Assembly (NCBI RefSeq): GCF_015354575.1
Contig: NZ_JACAFQ010000028.1
Span: 1 to 62,260 of the forward strand
DNA from: Pseudomonas sp. UFMG81
Lineage (GTDB): Bacteria > Pseudomonadota > Gammaproteobacteria > Pseudomonadales > Pseudomonadaceae
Direction: 5' to 3'
Length of the DNA: 62,260 bases
In this document: positions 33,217-43,900 of the stretch, piece after piece
Layout of the letters: each line of letters opens with the position of its first letter
Numbering within the stretch: position 1 is the first letter of the stretch
Notes under the pieces: model-generated
Databases searched by the model: none
What the model saw: only the letters and a program-made list of their open reading frames with translations
What the model was told of the DNA's origin: nothing
Program-made: the position numbers and the translations under genes

Positions 33217-35040
33217 ATGTCACAACCTTTTGATGCCAGCGCGTTCCTGGCGACCTGCAGCGGTCGCCCGGGCGTGTACCGGATGTTCGACGCCGAGGCC
33301 CGTCTGCTCTACGTGGGCAAGGCCAAGAACCTCAAGAAGCGTTTGGCCAGCTATTTCCGCAAGACTGGCCTTGCGCCCAAGACCGCCGCGCTGGTGGGGC
33401 GTATCGCCCAGGTCGAAACCACCATCACCTCGAACGAGACTGAAGCGCTGCTGCTCGAGCAGACGCTGATCAAGGAGTGGCGGCCGCCCTACAACATCCT
33501 GCTGCGCGACGATAAGTCCTACCCGTATGTTTTCCTGTCTGACGGCGAATTCCCACGTCTTGGCATCCACCGTGGCGCGAAGAAGGCCAAGGGCCGCTAC
33601 TTCGGTCCCTACCCCAGCGCGGGGGCCATTCGCGAAAGCCTGAGCCTGTTGCAGAAGGCCTTTTCGGTGCGCCAGTGCGAGGACAGCTACTACGCCAACC
33701 GCACCCGGCCGTGCCTGCAATACCAGATCAAGCGGTGCAAGGGGCCGTGCGTGGGGCTGGTCGAGCCCGCCGAGTACGCCGAGGATGTGCGCCACTCGGT
33801 GATGTTCCTCGAAGGCCGCAGCCAGCAGTTGGGCAACGAGCTCAACGTCGAAATGGAAAAGGCCGCCATGGCCTTGAACTTCGAGAAGGCCGCCGAGCTG
33901 CGCGACCAGATCGCACTGCTGCGCAGGGTCCAGGACCAGCAGTACATGGAGGGCGGCTCCGGCGACGTCGACGTGGTGGCGGCCTTCGTCAACCCGGGTG
34001 GCGCCTGTGTGCACCTGATCAGCGTGCGCGGCGGGCGGGTGCTGGGCAGCAAGAATTTCTTCCCCCAGGTGGGCATCGAGGAAGAAGTGGCCGAAGTCAT
34101 GGCTGCATTTCTCTCCCAGTACTACCTGGGCAATGCCGAACGCGAACTGCCGGGCGAGCTGATCGTCAACGTGGTGCATGAGGACTTCGACGCGATAACC
34201 GAAGCCCTGCAGACCCTGCGTGGCCGTGAACTGACCATCAGTCACCGGGTGCGTGGCACCCGGGCGCGCTGGCAACAGTTGGCGGTGACCAACGCCGAAC
34301 AGGCGCTCAACGCCCGCCTGGCCAACCGCCAGCACATGGCGTCACGCTTCGAGGCGCTGGCCCAGGTGCTGGAGCTCGACGAAGTGCCGCAGCGGCTGGA
34401 GTGCTACGACATCAGCCACTCCAGCGGCGAGGCCACCGTGGCCTCGTGCGTGGTGTTCGGCCCCGAAGGCCCGCTCAAGTCCGACTACCGCCGCTTCAAC
34501 ATCGAGGGCGTCACCGCCGGCGATGACTATGCCGCCATGCACCAGGCCCTGCTGCGCCGTTACGGGCGTATCAAGGACGGCGAGGGCAAGCTGCCCGACG
34601 TGTTGCTGGTGGACGGTGGCAAGGGTCAGCTGAACATGGCCCGCGAGGTGATGCAGGAACTGGGTTTCGCCGACCTCACCCTGCTTGGCGTGGCCAAGGG
34701 CGTGACCCGCAAGGCGGGTTTCGAGACCCTGTACCTCAACGATGTGGCCCACGAGTTCACCCTCAAGGGCGACAACCCGGCGCTGCACCTGATCCAGCAG
34801 ATCCGCGACGAAGCCCACCGTTTTGCCATCACCGGCCACCGCGCCCGGCGCGGCAAGGCCCGCCGTACCTCGAGCCTGGAGGACGTCGCCGGGGTCGGGC
34901 CCAAGCGTCGGCGCGACCTGCTGAAACATTTCGGCGGCCTGCAGGAGCTCAACCGCGCCAGTGTCGATGAAATCGCCAAGGCACCGGGCATCAGTAAAAA
35001 GCTTGCCGAGTCGATTTATGCCAGCCTGCATAGCGAGTAG
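33217..35040 (+). CDS. uvrC: excinuclease ABC subunit C
   Basis: 607-aa nucleotide-excision-repair endonuclease. It makes both incisions around a lesion held by UvrB. Domains in order: GIY-YIG nuclease (RPGVYRMFDAEARLLYVGKAKNLKKRL), UVR motif (KAAELRDQIALLRR), RNase-H-like 5' nuclease (VLLVDGGKGQLNMA) and C-terminal helix-hairpin-helix pair (LEDVAGVGPKRRRDLLK). Start at 33217; the frame open upstream overlaps gacA and is a shadow. gacA-uvrC-pgsA order is the conserved Pseudomonas arrangement. Confidence 0.97.
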   Translation: MSQPFDASAFLATCSGRPGVYRMFDAEARLLYVGKAKNLKKRLASYFRKTGLAPKTAALVGRIAQVETTITSNETEALLLEQTLIKEWRPPYNILLRDDKSYPYVFLSDGEFPRLGIHRGAKKAKGRYFGPYPSAGAIRESLSLLQKAFSVRQCEDSYYANRTRPCLQYQIKRCKGPCVGLVEPAEYAEDVRHSVMFLEGRSQQLGNELNVEMEKAAMALNFEKAAELRDQIALLRRVQDQQYMEGGSGDVDVVAAFVNPGGACVHLISVRGGRVLGSKNFFPQVGIEEEVAEVMAAFLSQYYLGNAERELPGELIVNVVHEDFDAITEALQTLRGRELTISHRVRGTRARWQQLAVTNAEQALNARLANRQHMASRFEALAQVLELDEVPQRLECYDISHSSGEATVASCVVFGPEGPLKSDYRRFNIEGVTAGDDYAAMHQALLRRYGRIKDGEGKLPDVLLVDGGKGQLNMAREVMQELGFADLTLLGVAKGVTRKAGFETLYLNDVAHEFTLKGDNPALHLIQQIRDEAHRFAITGHRARRGKARRTSSLEDVAGVGPKRRRDLLKHFGGLQELNRASVDEIAKAPGISKKLAESIYASLHSE

Positions 35041-35073
35041 AATCCCCGGTTCAACTCGCAGCCAGTCGTACCG

Positions 35074-35634
35074 ATGAATATTCCAAACCTGCTCACCGTT
35101 CTACGCGTCCTGCTCATTCCGATCTTCATCCTGCTGTTCTATGTGCCCTATCACTGGAGCTACATGGCCGCCAGCACGGTGTTCGCCATCGCCGCCGCCA
35201 CCGATTGGCTGGACGGCTACCTGGCGCGTCGGCTGCAGCAGAGCACGCCCTTCGGCGCCTTCCTCGACCCGGTGGCGGACAAGTTGATGGTCGCCGTGGC
35301 CCTGGTGCTGCTGGTGCAGGTGCACGCCAACTTCTGGCTCACGCTGCCGGCGGCGGTGATCATTGGTCGCGAGATCGTGGTGTCGGCGCTGCGCGAATGG
35401 ATGGCCGAGCTGGGGGCGAGGGCGCATGTGGCCGTGTCGAACCTGGGCAAGTGGAAGACCGCCGCACAGATGCTGGCGTTGGTCATCCTGCTGGCCAACC
35501 CGCCGCTGCTGACCTTCTGGGTGGTGCTGGGCTACGGCCTGCTGCTGGTGGCCGCCGGCCTGACCCTGGTGTCGATGGTGCATTATCTTCTGGCGGCCTG
35601 GCCGCACCTGCGCGAAGGCTCGGAACAGAAATAA
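35074..35634 (+). CDS. pgsA: CDP-diacylglycerol-glycerol-3-phosphate 3-phosphatidyltransferase
   Basis: 186-aa membrane enzyme that makes phosphatidylglycerophosphate, the committed step to phosphatidylglycerol and cardiolipin. The CDP-alcohol phosphotransferase signature is intact: D44-x2-D47-G48-x2-A51-R52-x8-G61-x3-D65-x3-D69. About five hydrophobic helices. Lies 33 bp after uvrC and just ahead of tRNA-Gly. Confidence 0.96.
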   Translation: MNIPNLLTVLRVLLIPIFILLFYVPYHWSYMAASTVFAIAAATDWLDGYLARRLQQSTPFGAFLDPVADKLMVAVALVLLVQVHANFWLTLPAAVIIGREIVVSALREWMAELGARAHVAVSNLGKWKTAAQMLALVILLANPPLLTFWVVLGYGLLLVAAGLTLVSMVHYLLAAWPHLREGSEQK

Positions 35635-35655
35635 AAACTTTTTTGAATCAAGGGG

Positions 35656-35683
35656 TTGACGCCATTCGACAATTCGCTAGAAT
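35656..35683 (+). promoter_or_regulatory. sigma-70 promoter of tRNA-Gly
   Basis: TTGACG and TAGAAT with a 16-bp spacer, followed by a GC-rich discriminator (GGCCCCC) as in stringently controlled stable-RNA promoters. The -10 box ends 15 bp before the tRNA. Confidence 0.8.
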
Positions 35684-35698
35684 GGCCCCCATCACGAC

Positions 35699-35774
<76 letters not shown>

Positions 35775-35804
35775 AATATCGTTTTGTGAAGCTTTCACGA
35801 AACA

Positions 35805-35834
35805 CGCAAAAAGGACCTTCGGGTCCTTTTTGCG
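35805..35834 (+). terminator. terminator after tRNA-Gly
   Basis: 13-bp perfect stem (CGCAAAAAGGACC with its complement) capped by a TTCG tetraloop, with the T-run partly within the descending arm, followed by TTTC. Begins 31 bp past the tRNA. Confidence 0.9.
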
Positions 35835-35942
35835 TTTCTGCGTGCGCGCTTGTGCCGAATACTGAGCAAGAAACGGAGTGGCGACAGGGCCTGCAACCTC
35901 CAGACTGCGTGGGAATCATCACGCGTCCTGGAGGGCGGCAAC

Positions 35943-36698
35943 ATGCAGTTGTCAGGGAAGATCGCCATCATCACCGGCGCCAGCTCCGGTATCGGCCGGG
36001 CCGCGGCACGGCTGTTCGCAGAGGAGGGCGCGTGCCTGGTGCTCAATGCGCGTAGCCAGCCGAAGTTGCAGGTGCTGGTTGACGAACTGGGGCCGCAGCG
36101 GGCCATCGCCGTTCCCGGCGACGTGTGCGAGCCGCAGTTGGCGGAGGCGCTGGTGCAGACCGCCGTCAGGCATTTCGGGGGCCTGGACATCGCCTTCAAC
36201 AATGCCGGTACCCTCGGCGAATCGCGGCCGTTGCCCGAGTTGCCGCTCGAAGCCTGGCACCAGGTCCTGAACACCAACCTCACCAGCGCTTTTCTCGGCG
36301 CTCGTGCGCAAATTCCCGCCATGCTGGCGCGTGGCGGCGGCTCGCTGATCTTCACCTCCTCCTTCGTCGGCCACACGGCGGGCTTTCCCGGCATGGCCGC
36401 CTACGCCGCAAGCAAGGCCGGGCTGCTGGGCCTTGTGCAGGTGATCGCTGCCGAGCATGGCGCCCAGGGTATTCGTGCCAATGCCTTGCTGCCCGGTGGC
36501 ACCGACACGCCCATGGGCCGGGTTGCGGCCAGCACCCCCGAGGCGCGTGCCCATGTCGCCGCACTGCATGCGCTCAAGCGCCTGGCGCAGCCGCAGGAGA
36601 TCGCTCGGGCGGCACTGTTCCTGGCCAGTGATGCCGCCAGCTTCGTCACTGGCAGCGCGCTACTGGCCGATGGCGGGGTGTCGATCTTGCGGGGATGA
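35943..36698 (+). CDS. short-chain dehydrogenase/reductase
   Basis: 251-aa classical SDR oxidoreductase. It has the cofactor loop TGASSGIG (11-18), NNAG (86-89), catalytic Ser139 or Ser140, and Tyr154/Lys158 in YAASK. An ARSQ-type loop after strand 2 suggests NADP(H) preference, an inference only. Substrate unknown. A GGAGGGCGG ribosome binding site precedes the ATG. It lies between the tRNA terminator and the NEL-type ligase gene. Confidence 0.88.
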   Translation: MQLSGKIAIITGASSGIGRAAARLFAEEGACLVLNARSQPKLQVLVDELGPQRAIAVPGDVCEPQLAEALVQTAVRHFGGLDIAFNNAGTLGESRPLPELPLEAWHQVLNTNLTSAFLGARAQIPAMLARGGGSLIFTSSFVGHTAGFPGMAAYAASKAGLLGLVQVIAAEHGAQGIRANALLPGGTDTPMGRVAASTPEARAHVAALHALKRLAQPQEIARAALFLASDAASFVTGSALLADGGVSILRG

Positions 36699-36747
36699 TC
36701 GTGCCATACATGGATACCACCACGACGTAGTCGCGAGCTGGCTTGCT

Positions 36748-36774
36748 GGCACCTTTGCGACCGACAAAGGTGCC
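36748..36774 (+). promoter_or_regulatory. hairpin that sequesters the ribosome binding site of the first NEL gene
   Basis: Perfect 10-bp inverted repeat GGCACCTTTG/CAAAGGTGCC (36748-36757 and 36765-36774) with a 7-nt loop CGACCGA. The descending arm contains the AAGG Shine-Dalgarno sequence, and the ATG begins 2 nt after the stem. As RNA it would hide the ribosome binding site, so translation should need melting or a helper. It could also act as a weak transcription terminator of the SDR gene, but there is no T-run. Confidence 0.65.
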
Positions 36775-36776
36775 CC

Positions 36777-39700
36777 ATGCCGACCCAAGCCTTGCCTGAC
36801 GACTCCATCGATACCCTGATCGCCAACCAGCTGCCGCAGTGGCTGCTCGATACCCCCGCGCCACACAGGGCGGCGCTGCATGCGGCGCTTATCGCCCAGG
36901 AGCAGGCACAGGCGCGGTTGCGCCAGATCCTGGCGGCGGTAACGCCGTTGGACGAGTTCGCCGCCCCATTGCTGGCCGCGCGGTTGCAAGCGGTGACCGG
37001 GCGAACGCTCGATGTGCGCCGCAGTCGGTTGCAGAAGGTCCTGGTGCTCCCCGACCCGCCGCCGTTGCCTGGCCGACCCGCAAAACGCGTTCGACGTTTC
37101 GCGACACGCCAGGACCTGCTGAGCTGTGCCTTGCACAACTACTTGCCCGGCGATGCGTTCTCCCCGCAAAGTGCGCTGCTCGACGAGCACGGCAAGCGTC
37201 TCGAGCTGGCGCCTGCACAGTTCGCCGAGCTGTGCCGTAGCCTCGATATCGGCGCGCGTTACCAAGCGCACCTTGAAGCATGCCTGCGGCCTGCGAGCGT
37301 GCAGCCGGCGCTGGCCGCCGCCTACCAGGCCAACCTCGAGGCGGCGGCGCATCTGGCGCATCGCCGCGGCACCCTGAGGGCAACCGCCTACCAACGTCTG
37401 CAACGGCTATTCAGTCCCGCGACGCCAGCCCAGGATGACCTCGCGCTGGAGGCCCGGGCGTTGCGCCTGCTGGGCAAACCCGTGGTGGGCGTGGTGGTGG
37501 TCGAGACCAGCGTCGGCGGCGTTGCCGACGGGGTACTGACCTGGATCGCCGACGACCCTGTCAGCCCGTTCAACTGGCACCCCTCGTGGCCGGCGCTGTA
37601 CACCGCCTTGGCAGGGCGCCTGGCCGATCCCGCCTACCAGGCGTTCTTCCAGCGGTTTCTCGCCGAACACGACCGCCACGATTTCAACCGACGCCTGGCT
37701 GGGTTGCTGGCGGCCGCCGGGCCGGTCACACCGGTCGAGCTGGATGGGCGTCATGCAGCCATCGATGGCACGCTGTTCAACCACCTGGCGCGCGAGCAGA
37801 TCGAGCGGATGATCGCCGACGCCAGGGTGCTGGCGGTGCCTACCGATGACGAAGACCGCGCCGCCCGCGATCAGCGCCTGCGCGGCTATGCCGAAGCCGG
37901 CCTGACCGTGCTCGGCCTGGCCTCGCTGTTCGTCCCGGCATTGGGCGTGGTGATGCTGGGCGTTACCGCGCTACAGGTGGCCGCGGATGTGTACGAGGGC
38001 TACCAGGACTGGCAACTGGGCGACCGCGAGCAGGCGCTCGGCCACGTGTTCGATGTCGCCGATATCATCGCCAGCAGTGTGGCCTTGGGCGCTGCCGGCC
38101 ACGTGGTGGGCAAGGCATTGCCGCGCCGGGCCTTCGTCGATGGCCTGACACCCGTGGCAGGGGCTGCCGGCAAATGGCGGCTAGGGTACGAGCGCCAGGC
38201 CTTGGATGAACCCCGGATGTGGCAGTCGCCGGGCCGGTTCTTGCAGCACTTGGGGGGCGACCTGTCGAGCGTCAGCGAAGCAGAGGCAAGCAGCCTGCTG
38301 GAGAGCACCGGGTTCACCCTTGACCGGCTGCGCCGGCTACACCTCGAGCAAGCGCCTGCCCCCGCGTTGCTGGAAGATGCCATCGCAAGATTGCGCCTGC
38401 GCCAGCAATTGCCTGGCTTGCACGGCGAGGCCTTCGAGGCGCACCTGGTGGCCCAGCAGGCGCAGCCCGATGCCGCGCAGGCGGTGCTGTTGCGCGACTT
38501 TCCCGGCTTGACCCAGCGCGGAGCCCGCGAGTTGGTCGAGCAGGCCACGCAGACGCAGCTCGACAGCCTGCTCGAGCAACAGCGCGTGCCGCTGGCGCTG
38601 GCCGAGCGTGCGCGCTGGCTGTTGCACGATGGCCGGGTCAATCGAGCGTGTGCGGGGTTGCGCGAGGCTGGGCTCTTGGCCCCGGACAGCGAACGCCTGG
38701 CGCTGGCCATGTTGAATGAACTGGCCCCTTGGCCAGCCAGTGTGCGAGTCGAATTGCGCGAGGCATCCGCGGATGGCCGCTTGCTGGCCCATGCCGGCAA
38801 GCAGGGCGCCGCCGAAAAGCGTTTGATCCTGCGTGGCAAGGCCGGATACCTCTGCGTCGACGGCATGGGTAGCGCCCTGGCGGATGCCAATGCCAGCGAC
38901 AGCCTCGCCCAGGCCCTGCTGCTGCAATTGGACCCGGCCCAGCGAGTACGCCTTGGCGGTGTCCGGCTCAAGGCCGGGCAACTGGACGATGCCCTGGCAC
39001 GGCACGCGCATGACCACCGTTCGCAGGTCGCCGCCGCACTTGGCATGGTCACCCCGGGCGGGGGCATACGGCCACCGGTGCGCCTGTGGGACGGCCGCTT
39101 TGGCTACCCCTTGAGTGGTCGGGCCGAAAGCAGCCGGCAAGCCTTGCTGCGCGGTTTCTGGCAGATCTACCCGACCTTGAGCGAGAGCGAGCTCGAGGCC
39201 TACCTCGAAAGCGTGCGCGCGCGGGGCATCGACCTGTGGGGGCATCTGCACCGGTTGCAGGGGCAGTTGGGCGAGTTAAGGGCCGCGTTGGGGGCCTGGA
39301 GCATGCAACCCAGCGGCGTTTTCCGCCTGCTGAGCCGGCGCCGGGTCGCTGACCACATACGCCATTGCTGGCAGCGCAACAGCGCTTACCGGCAAGGCGC
39401 CGGGCAGCGCCTGTCACTCGATGGCGAGCACATTGGCGAGCTGCCATCGTTGCCCGAGGGGCTGACCTTCGAGCATGTCACCGAGCTGACCCTGCGCAAC
39501 ATGGCGCTAACTGGCGTGAATATGGATTTTCTCGGGCGATTCCCCAACCTGCGCACGCTCAACCTGCGGCATAACATGCTCAGTCGCTTCCCGGCTGGCC
39601 TGGAGCAACTGACAGCGTTGCAGGACCTGCGCCTGGGTGACAACCAGATCGTCCTGGACGCCGACGGCGAGCAGCGCCTCGGCGCGCTGGCCGGTTTGCG

Positions 39701-40856
39701 GCGCCTGGACCTGAGCAACAACCCGCTGCGGCGCGAACCCGCCCTGGGCGGGTTGCGCCAGTTGCGCCAATACTCGCTGCGCGGTTGCCAGTTGCGCGAG
39801 GTGTCGGGCGCTGCGGCCCATCCGCCGTTGCTGGAGCACGCCGACCTGCGCGACAACCAGATCAGCCAGTTACCCCCCGACTTGCTCGCATTGCCGCAGC
39901 AACGTCTGCAGCGCCTGTCCTTGCACGACAACCCTCTGCCTGCGGGCAGCGAGGGTACGCTCGCCCATGCCGACGATGGCGCCGCCAGCCGTGCGCTCTG
40001 GCTGGGCGAGCAGGGCGATCCGCTGCGTGCACAGCGCTGGGAGCGCTTGCGTCAGGCGCAAGGCTCGGCGGACTTCTTTCGTTTTCTGGCCGACCTTGGC
40101 CATTCCACCGAGTTTCGCCGCAACCAGGCCGCGATGCGGGCGCGTGCCTGGGCGATCATCGAGGCCTGCGAGCAGAACCAGGAGATCCGCCAGGCAGTGT
40201 TCCTGGAGGCCGCAGGGGAAAGCAGCTGCAGGGACCGCCTGCTGCTGGTGCTGAGCAACATCGAAGTGCGGACACGGCTGGTCCGGCGGCTTGCACACCT
40301 GCCCGCCCAGGGCGCTGAGCGCGAGATGCTGCTGGAGGGGAGGGCCTTGTTCCGCCTGGATGAGGTGCAACGTATCGCCGGGCGCCACTACCAGCAGGCC
40401 CTGCAGGTCTGGCGCAGCGCCCAGGCCACCGTCCCCGCCCCGGACGACGTCGAGATCTTCCTCGCCTACCGGGTCAACCTGGCCGAGCGCCTGGGCTTGC
40501 CGGACCAGCCCCAGGGCATGTATTACGCCGACCACAGCGGGGTGAGCCTCGAGCAGATCAATGCCGCCAGGCAGGCCGTGCTGGCTGCGGAATCGCCAAC
40601 GGCGCTGAGCCGCTCGCTCCTGCAGCGGGAATTCTGGACGGACTATCTGCGACAGGTGCATGAACAGCGCTTCGAGCAGATGAACGCACCGTTCCACGAG
40701 CAGCTGGAGGCGCATGCCGATGCCGCCAGGCACGGGCCGGAGCAAACCTTTCTGGTGGCCATCGAGCCACTGTTGCGCCAGCGCGAGGCTGCTGAAAAGG
40801 TGTTGCTGCGAGAACTGACGGAGGCAGCCATTGCCCGGCACCGGCTACTGCGCTGA
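36777..40856 (+). CDS. NEL-type E3 ubiquitin ligase-like effector with LRR and DUF6543-like N terminus (paralogue 1)
   Basis: 1359-aa predicted effector. In order: a long N-terminal DUF6543/dermonecrotic-toxin-like region with hydrophobic helices near 376-400 and the YxGYxDWxLGDREQALGHVFDVADI segment; a conserved middle motif IRPPVRLWDGRFGYPLSGR from 764; leucine-rich repeats about 896-1055 (LRTLNLRHNMLSRFP and others); and a C-terminal NEL domain about 1060-1355. The NEL catalytic motif is C1151-R-D1153, followed by GRALFRLDEVQRIA and DDVEIFLAYRVNLAERLGLP, which align well with IpaH/SspH ligases that ubiquitinate host proteins through a thioester cysteine. No signal peptide. Export route unknown. 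No in-frame ATG exists for more than 370 codons after the first, so 36777 is the start. Its paralogue follows after 74 bp. Confidence 0.88.
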   Translation: MPTQALPDDSIDTLIANQLPQWLLDTPAPHRAALHAALIAQEQAQARLRQILAAVTPLDEFAAPLLAARLQAVTGRTLDVRRSRLQKVLVLPDPPPLPGRPAKRVRRFATRQDLLSCALHNYLPGDAFSPQSALLDEHGKRLELAPAQFAELCRSLDIGARYQAHLEACLRPASVQPALAAAYQANLEAAAHLAHRRGTLRATAYQRLQRLFSPATPAQDDLALEARALRLLGKPVVGVVVVETSVGGVADGVLTWIADDPVSPFNWHPSWPALYTALAGRLADPAYQAFFQRFLAEHDRHDFNRRLAGLLAAAGPVTPVELDGRHAAIDGTLFNHLAREQIERMIADARVLAVPTDDEDRAARDQRLRGYAEAGLTVLGLASLFVPALGVVMLGVTALQVAADVYEGYQDWQLGDREQALGHVFDVADIIASSVALGAAGHVVGKALPRRAFVDGLTPVAGAAGKWRLGYERQALDEPRMWQSPGRFLQHLGGDLSSVSEAEASSLLESTGFTLDRLRRLHLEQAPAPALLEDAIARLRLRQQLPGLHGEAFEAHLVAQQAQPDAAQAVLLRDFPGLTQRGARELVEQATQTQLDSLLEQQRVPLALAERARWLLHDGRVNRACAGLREAGLLAPDSERLALAMLNELAPWPASVRVELREASADGRLLAHAGKQGAAEKRLILRGKAGYLCVDGMGSALADANASDSLAQALLLQLDPAQRVRLGGVRLKAGQLDDALARHAHDHRSQVAAALGMVTPGGGIRPPVRLWDGRFGYPLSGRAESSRQALLRGFWQIYPTLSESELEAYLESVRARGIDLWGHLHRLQGQLGELRAALGAWSMQPSGVFRLLSRRRVADHIRHCWQRNSAYRQGAGQRLSLDGEHIGELPSLPEGLTFEHVTELTLRNMALTGVNMDFLGRFPNLRTLNLRHNMLSRFPAGLEQLTALQDLRLGDNQIVLDADGEQRLGALAGLRRLDLSNNPLRREPALGGLRQLRQYSLRGCQLREVSGAAAHPPLLEHADLRDNQISQLPPDLLALPQQRLQRLSLHDNPLPAGSEGTLAHADDGAASRALWLGEQGDPLRAQRWERLRQAQGSADFFRFLADLGHSTEFRRNQAAMRARAWAIIEACEQNQEIRQAVFLEAAGESSCRDRLLLVLSNIEVRTRLVRRLAHLPAQGAEREMLLEGRALFRLDEVQRIAGRHYQQALQVWRSAQATVPAPDDVEIFLAYRVNLAERLGLPDQPQGMYYADHSGVSLEQINAARQAVLAAESPTALSRSLLQREFWTDYLRQVHEQRFEQMNAPFHEQLEAHADAARHGPEQTFLVAIEPLLRQREAAEKVLLRELTEAAIARHRLLR

Positions 40857-40930
40857 CAGCCTTGCAATAAGTAACGACCTGGGCGGGGCGGGGGATGGTC
40901 AGCTGACGGTCCATTATCAAGGAGTTTTCC

Positions 40931-43900
40931 ATGGACACCCCGATCATCACCGCCGACTCCGTCGACGCCCTGGTTGCCGAACACCTGCCAGCCTGGTTGA
41001 GCACGGCCGCCGCCGAACAGCGCAACGCGCTGCACCGGGCACTGGTTGCGCAGCAGCGTGCCCAGGCCGGGTTACAAGGGCTGCTGGGCAAGGTCAGCCC
41101 GCTGGATAGCTTCGCCCAGGGCCGGCTGACCAAGGCCCTGGAAGATCTGCAACCGGCCGTCGATGTGCGTAGCGCCAGGTTGCGCCAGATCCTGGAGAGC
41201 TTCGCCCCCCTGGTATCGCCGGCCGTACCCGCGCAGCGGGTCTACCTGACGAGCCAACAGAGCTTGCTGGCCGCCGCCTTGCACAACTTCGAGGCCGATG
41301 AGCCATTCCACTCGCTCAGCCAGGTCGTGGATGCATCGGGTCTGGCCCTGAGCTACGTCGACATCGAGGGCGCCACGGTAACCTTGACGCCGGCCAAGTT
41401 CGCCCAGGTCTGCCGCGAGCTGGACATCGGCGGCCAATACCAGAACCATCTGGCCATGCATTTCAGCCCGCAAGACCCCGCGAAACTCGCGGCGCTGAAC
41501 GCACAACTGGAGGAGGTACAGCGCGGCAACCTTGAAGTGCAGGCGCGGCTGGCCAGCCTCAAGGGCGAACTGGACGAGCGGGGTTTCCGGCAGCTGTTGC
41601 CGGTGTTCTCCAGCTCAAGCGTGGTGCCGGGTGACACCGCAGTGCTCAAACCCTTCGAGTTGCGTGTGCTAGGCAAATCGGTGGTGGGGGTAGTGGTGTT
41701 CGAAGTGCGCAGTGGCACCGCCGCCAATGCCGCGCTGGAGGGGGTCATTGCCTGGGTGCCGGGCGACCCGCACGCAGCGTTGAGCCAGCACCGATCCTGG
41801 AGCGACCTGTACCAGGCACTGGGCAAGCGCATGCGCAAGCCTGGCTATGCGCGCTTCTTCGAGCGTTTCATTGGCGAGGCCGACCGTGCGGTCTTCACGC
41901 GCAAACTGGCCGAGCTGCTGGCAGAGAAGGGCGATACAGCGCTGGTACTCGACGCACGCAACCAGGCAATCAGCGGTGCGCTGTTCGCCCACCTGCGCAA
42001 GGCCCAGGTCGACAAGATCCTCGGTGACGCCCGCAGCCTGGCGGTCCCTACCGAGCAGGTCGATGTCGCCGCCCGGGCGGTGCGCCAGCAGGGCTACCTG
42101 GATGCCAGTCTCGACCTGCTCAACCTGATCGGGCTGTTCGTGCCCGGGCTGGGGCTGGCAATGCTCGGGGTCGCGGCCCTGCAACTGACCCACGAGCTGT
42201 ACGAGGGCTACGAGGACTGGACGCTGGGCGACCGTGAGGGTGCGCTGGGGCATGTGTTCGGTGTAGCCGAAAACGTCGCCGCCATGGCGTTGTTCGCCAC
42301 GGGCGTGAAGGTGGTGGGCAAGGCCCTCGAGCGCGTGACATTCGTCGATGAGCTGGTGCCGGTGGAGGCCGGGCCGGGGCAACTGCCGCGCCTGTGCCAC
42401 CCTGACCTGGCCGGGTATCGCATGGCTGTCGGCGAAGAGCTACCCCAGGGGCATGGTGTGGCGATAGAGGGCGCTCGCTATCGAACAGCGCTCGATGCCC
42501 GTCGCAATCAGCCACGTATCGCGCACCCCACACGCCAGGCTGCTCATCGCCCGGCGCTGCTGGGCAACGGCGCAGGCGGTTGGCGCCATGCATTGGAAAG
42601 TCCGCAGCACTGGGAAGGCGCGGGTTACCTGATGCGTCGCCTGGGTACGGCACTGGTCGATGTTTCCGATGAGGCTGCCAGTGTCCTGGCCGAGACCACC
42701 GGTTTCGACGAAGCTTGCCTGCGCCGCTTGCACATCGACCAGGCACCGGCGCCGGCACGGCTGCTGGACGCGTTGGAGCGCTATCGCCTGCATGCCCTGC
42801 AACCAGCCCTCGACAGTGCGAGCTTCAACCAGCGCCTGGCAGCCTTGCAACCGACCGTGGACGCGGCGGGGCAATTGTTGCAGCGCGACTTCCCGGGGCT
42901 GACGGCGCGTTGCGCCGAGGCGATCGTGGCCCAAGCCAGCGACGCGCAACGGCAGGTGCTGCAGAGCAGCTCGCGAGTACCGCTGGCGCTGGCCGAGCAG
43001 GCGCGCTGGGCGCTGCGCGACAGCCGTCTGGACCGGGCCTGCGCAGGCCTGCGCCAGGCGTCAGCGCTCAATGACGATGGCTACAAGCTGGCCCTGGGCA
43101 TGGTCGACCAACTGGTGCCGTGGGCCGACGATGTACGTATCGAGATACGCCAGGGGACGGCCAAGGGTAGCCTGCTCGCGTCCCTCGGTGCGGCACAGGC
43201 CAGTGACGTGCGCACCCTGGTCAAAGCGCCGGCTGGATATCTGTCGGTCGGGGCGGAAGGCACCGCCCGGCCCGGCGCCAACCCCTCCGATGGTCTGTTC
43301 CAGGCGTTGCTGTTGCACATGGATCCGCTGCAGCGCATCGAGCTGGGCGCATCGAATCCCACCGGCCAAGCGCTGGCCGACCGCGTTGTGGCCCGGGTGG
43401 CCGGCGACCGTGAAGCCGCCGCGCGCCTGCTCGGCATGGCAGCCGTGGGTGGCGGCATTCGCCCCCCGGTACGCCTTGGCGACGGGCGCCTGGGGTATCC
43501 GCTCAGTGGCCGCCAGCCTGGCGGGCGTCGGGCGGTCTACCATGCATTGCGGCGCATCTACCCAGGCTTCGATGACGATCAGGTGCGCCTGTACGTGAGT
43601 GAGCGGATCCAGGAACGGGTCAACATCTGGCAGCATGTCAGCGCCCTGCAATTGCAGGTGACCTCGTTGGAGGAGCATCTCGCCCTGTGGCAGGCCGATG
43701 CCCTGGACCGCCCCTTGCGTGCCAGCCGCACGCGGGTAGCCAGCCAACTGCTGGCCGGTTGGCGCGAGCAGGCGGTGCGTCCCAGCGCCACCGAGCATCA
43801 CCTGCGTATCGAGGATGAAGCCATTGGTGCCTTGCCGGCGCTGGCCGAGCCGTTGATCTTCGCCAATGTCACCCACTTGCGCTTGCGCGGGCTGGGGCTG

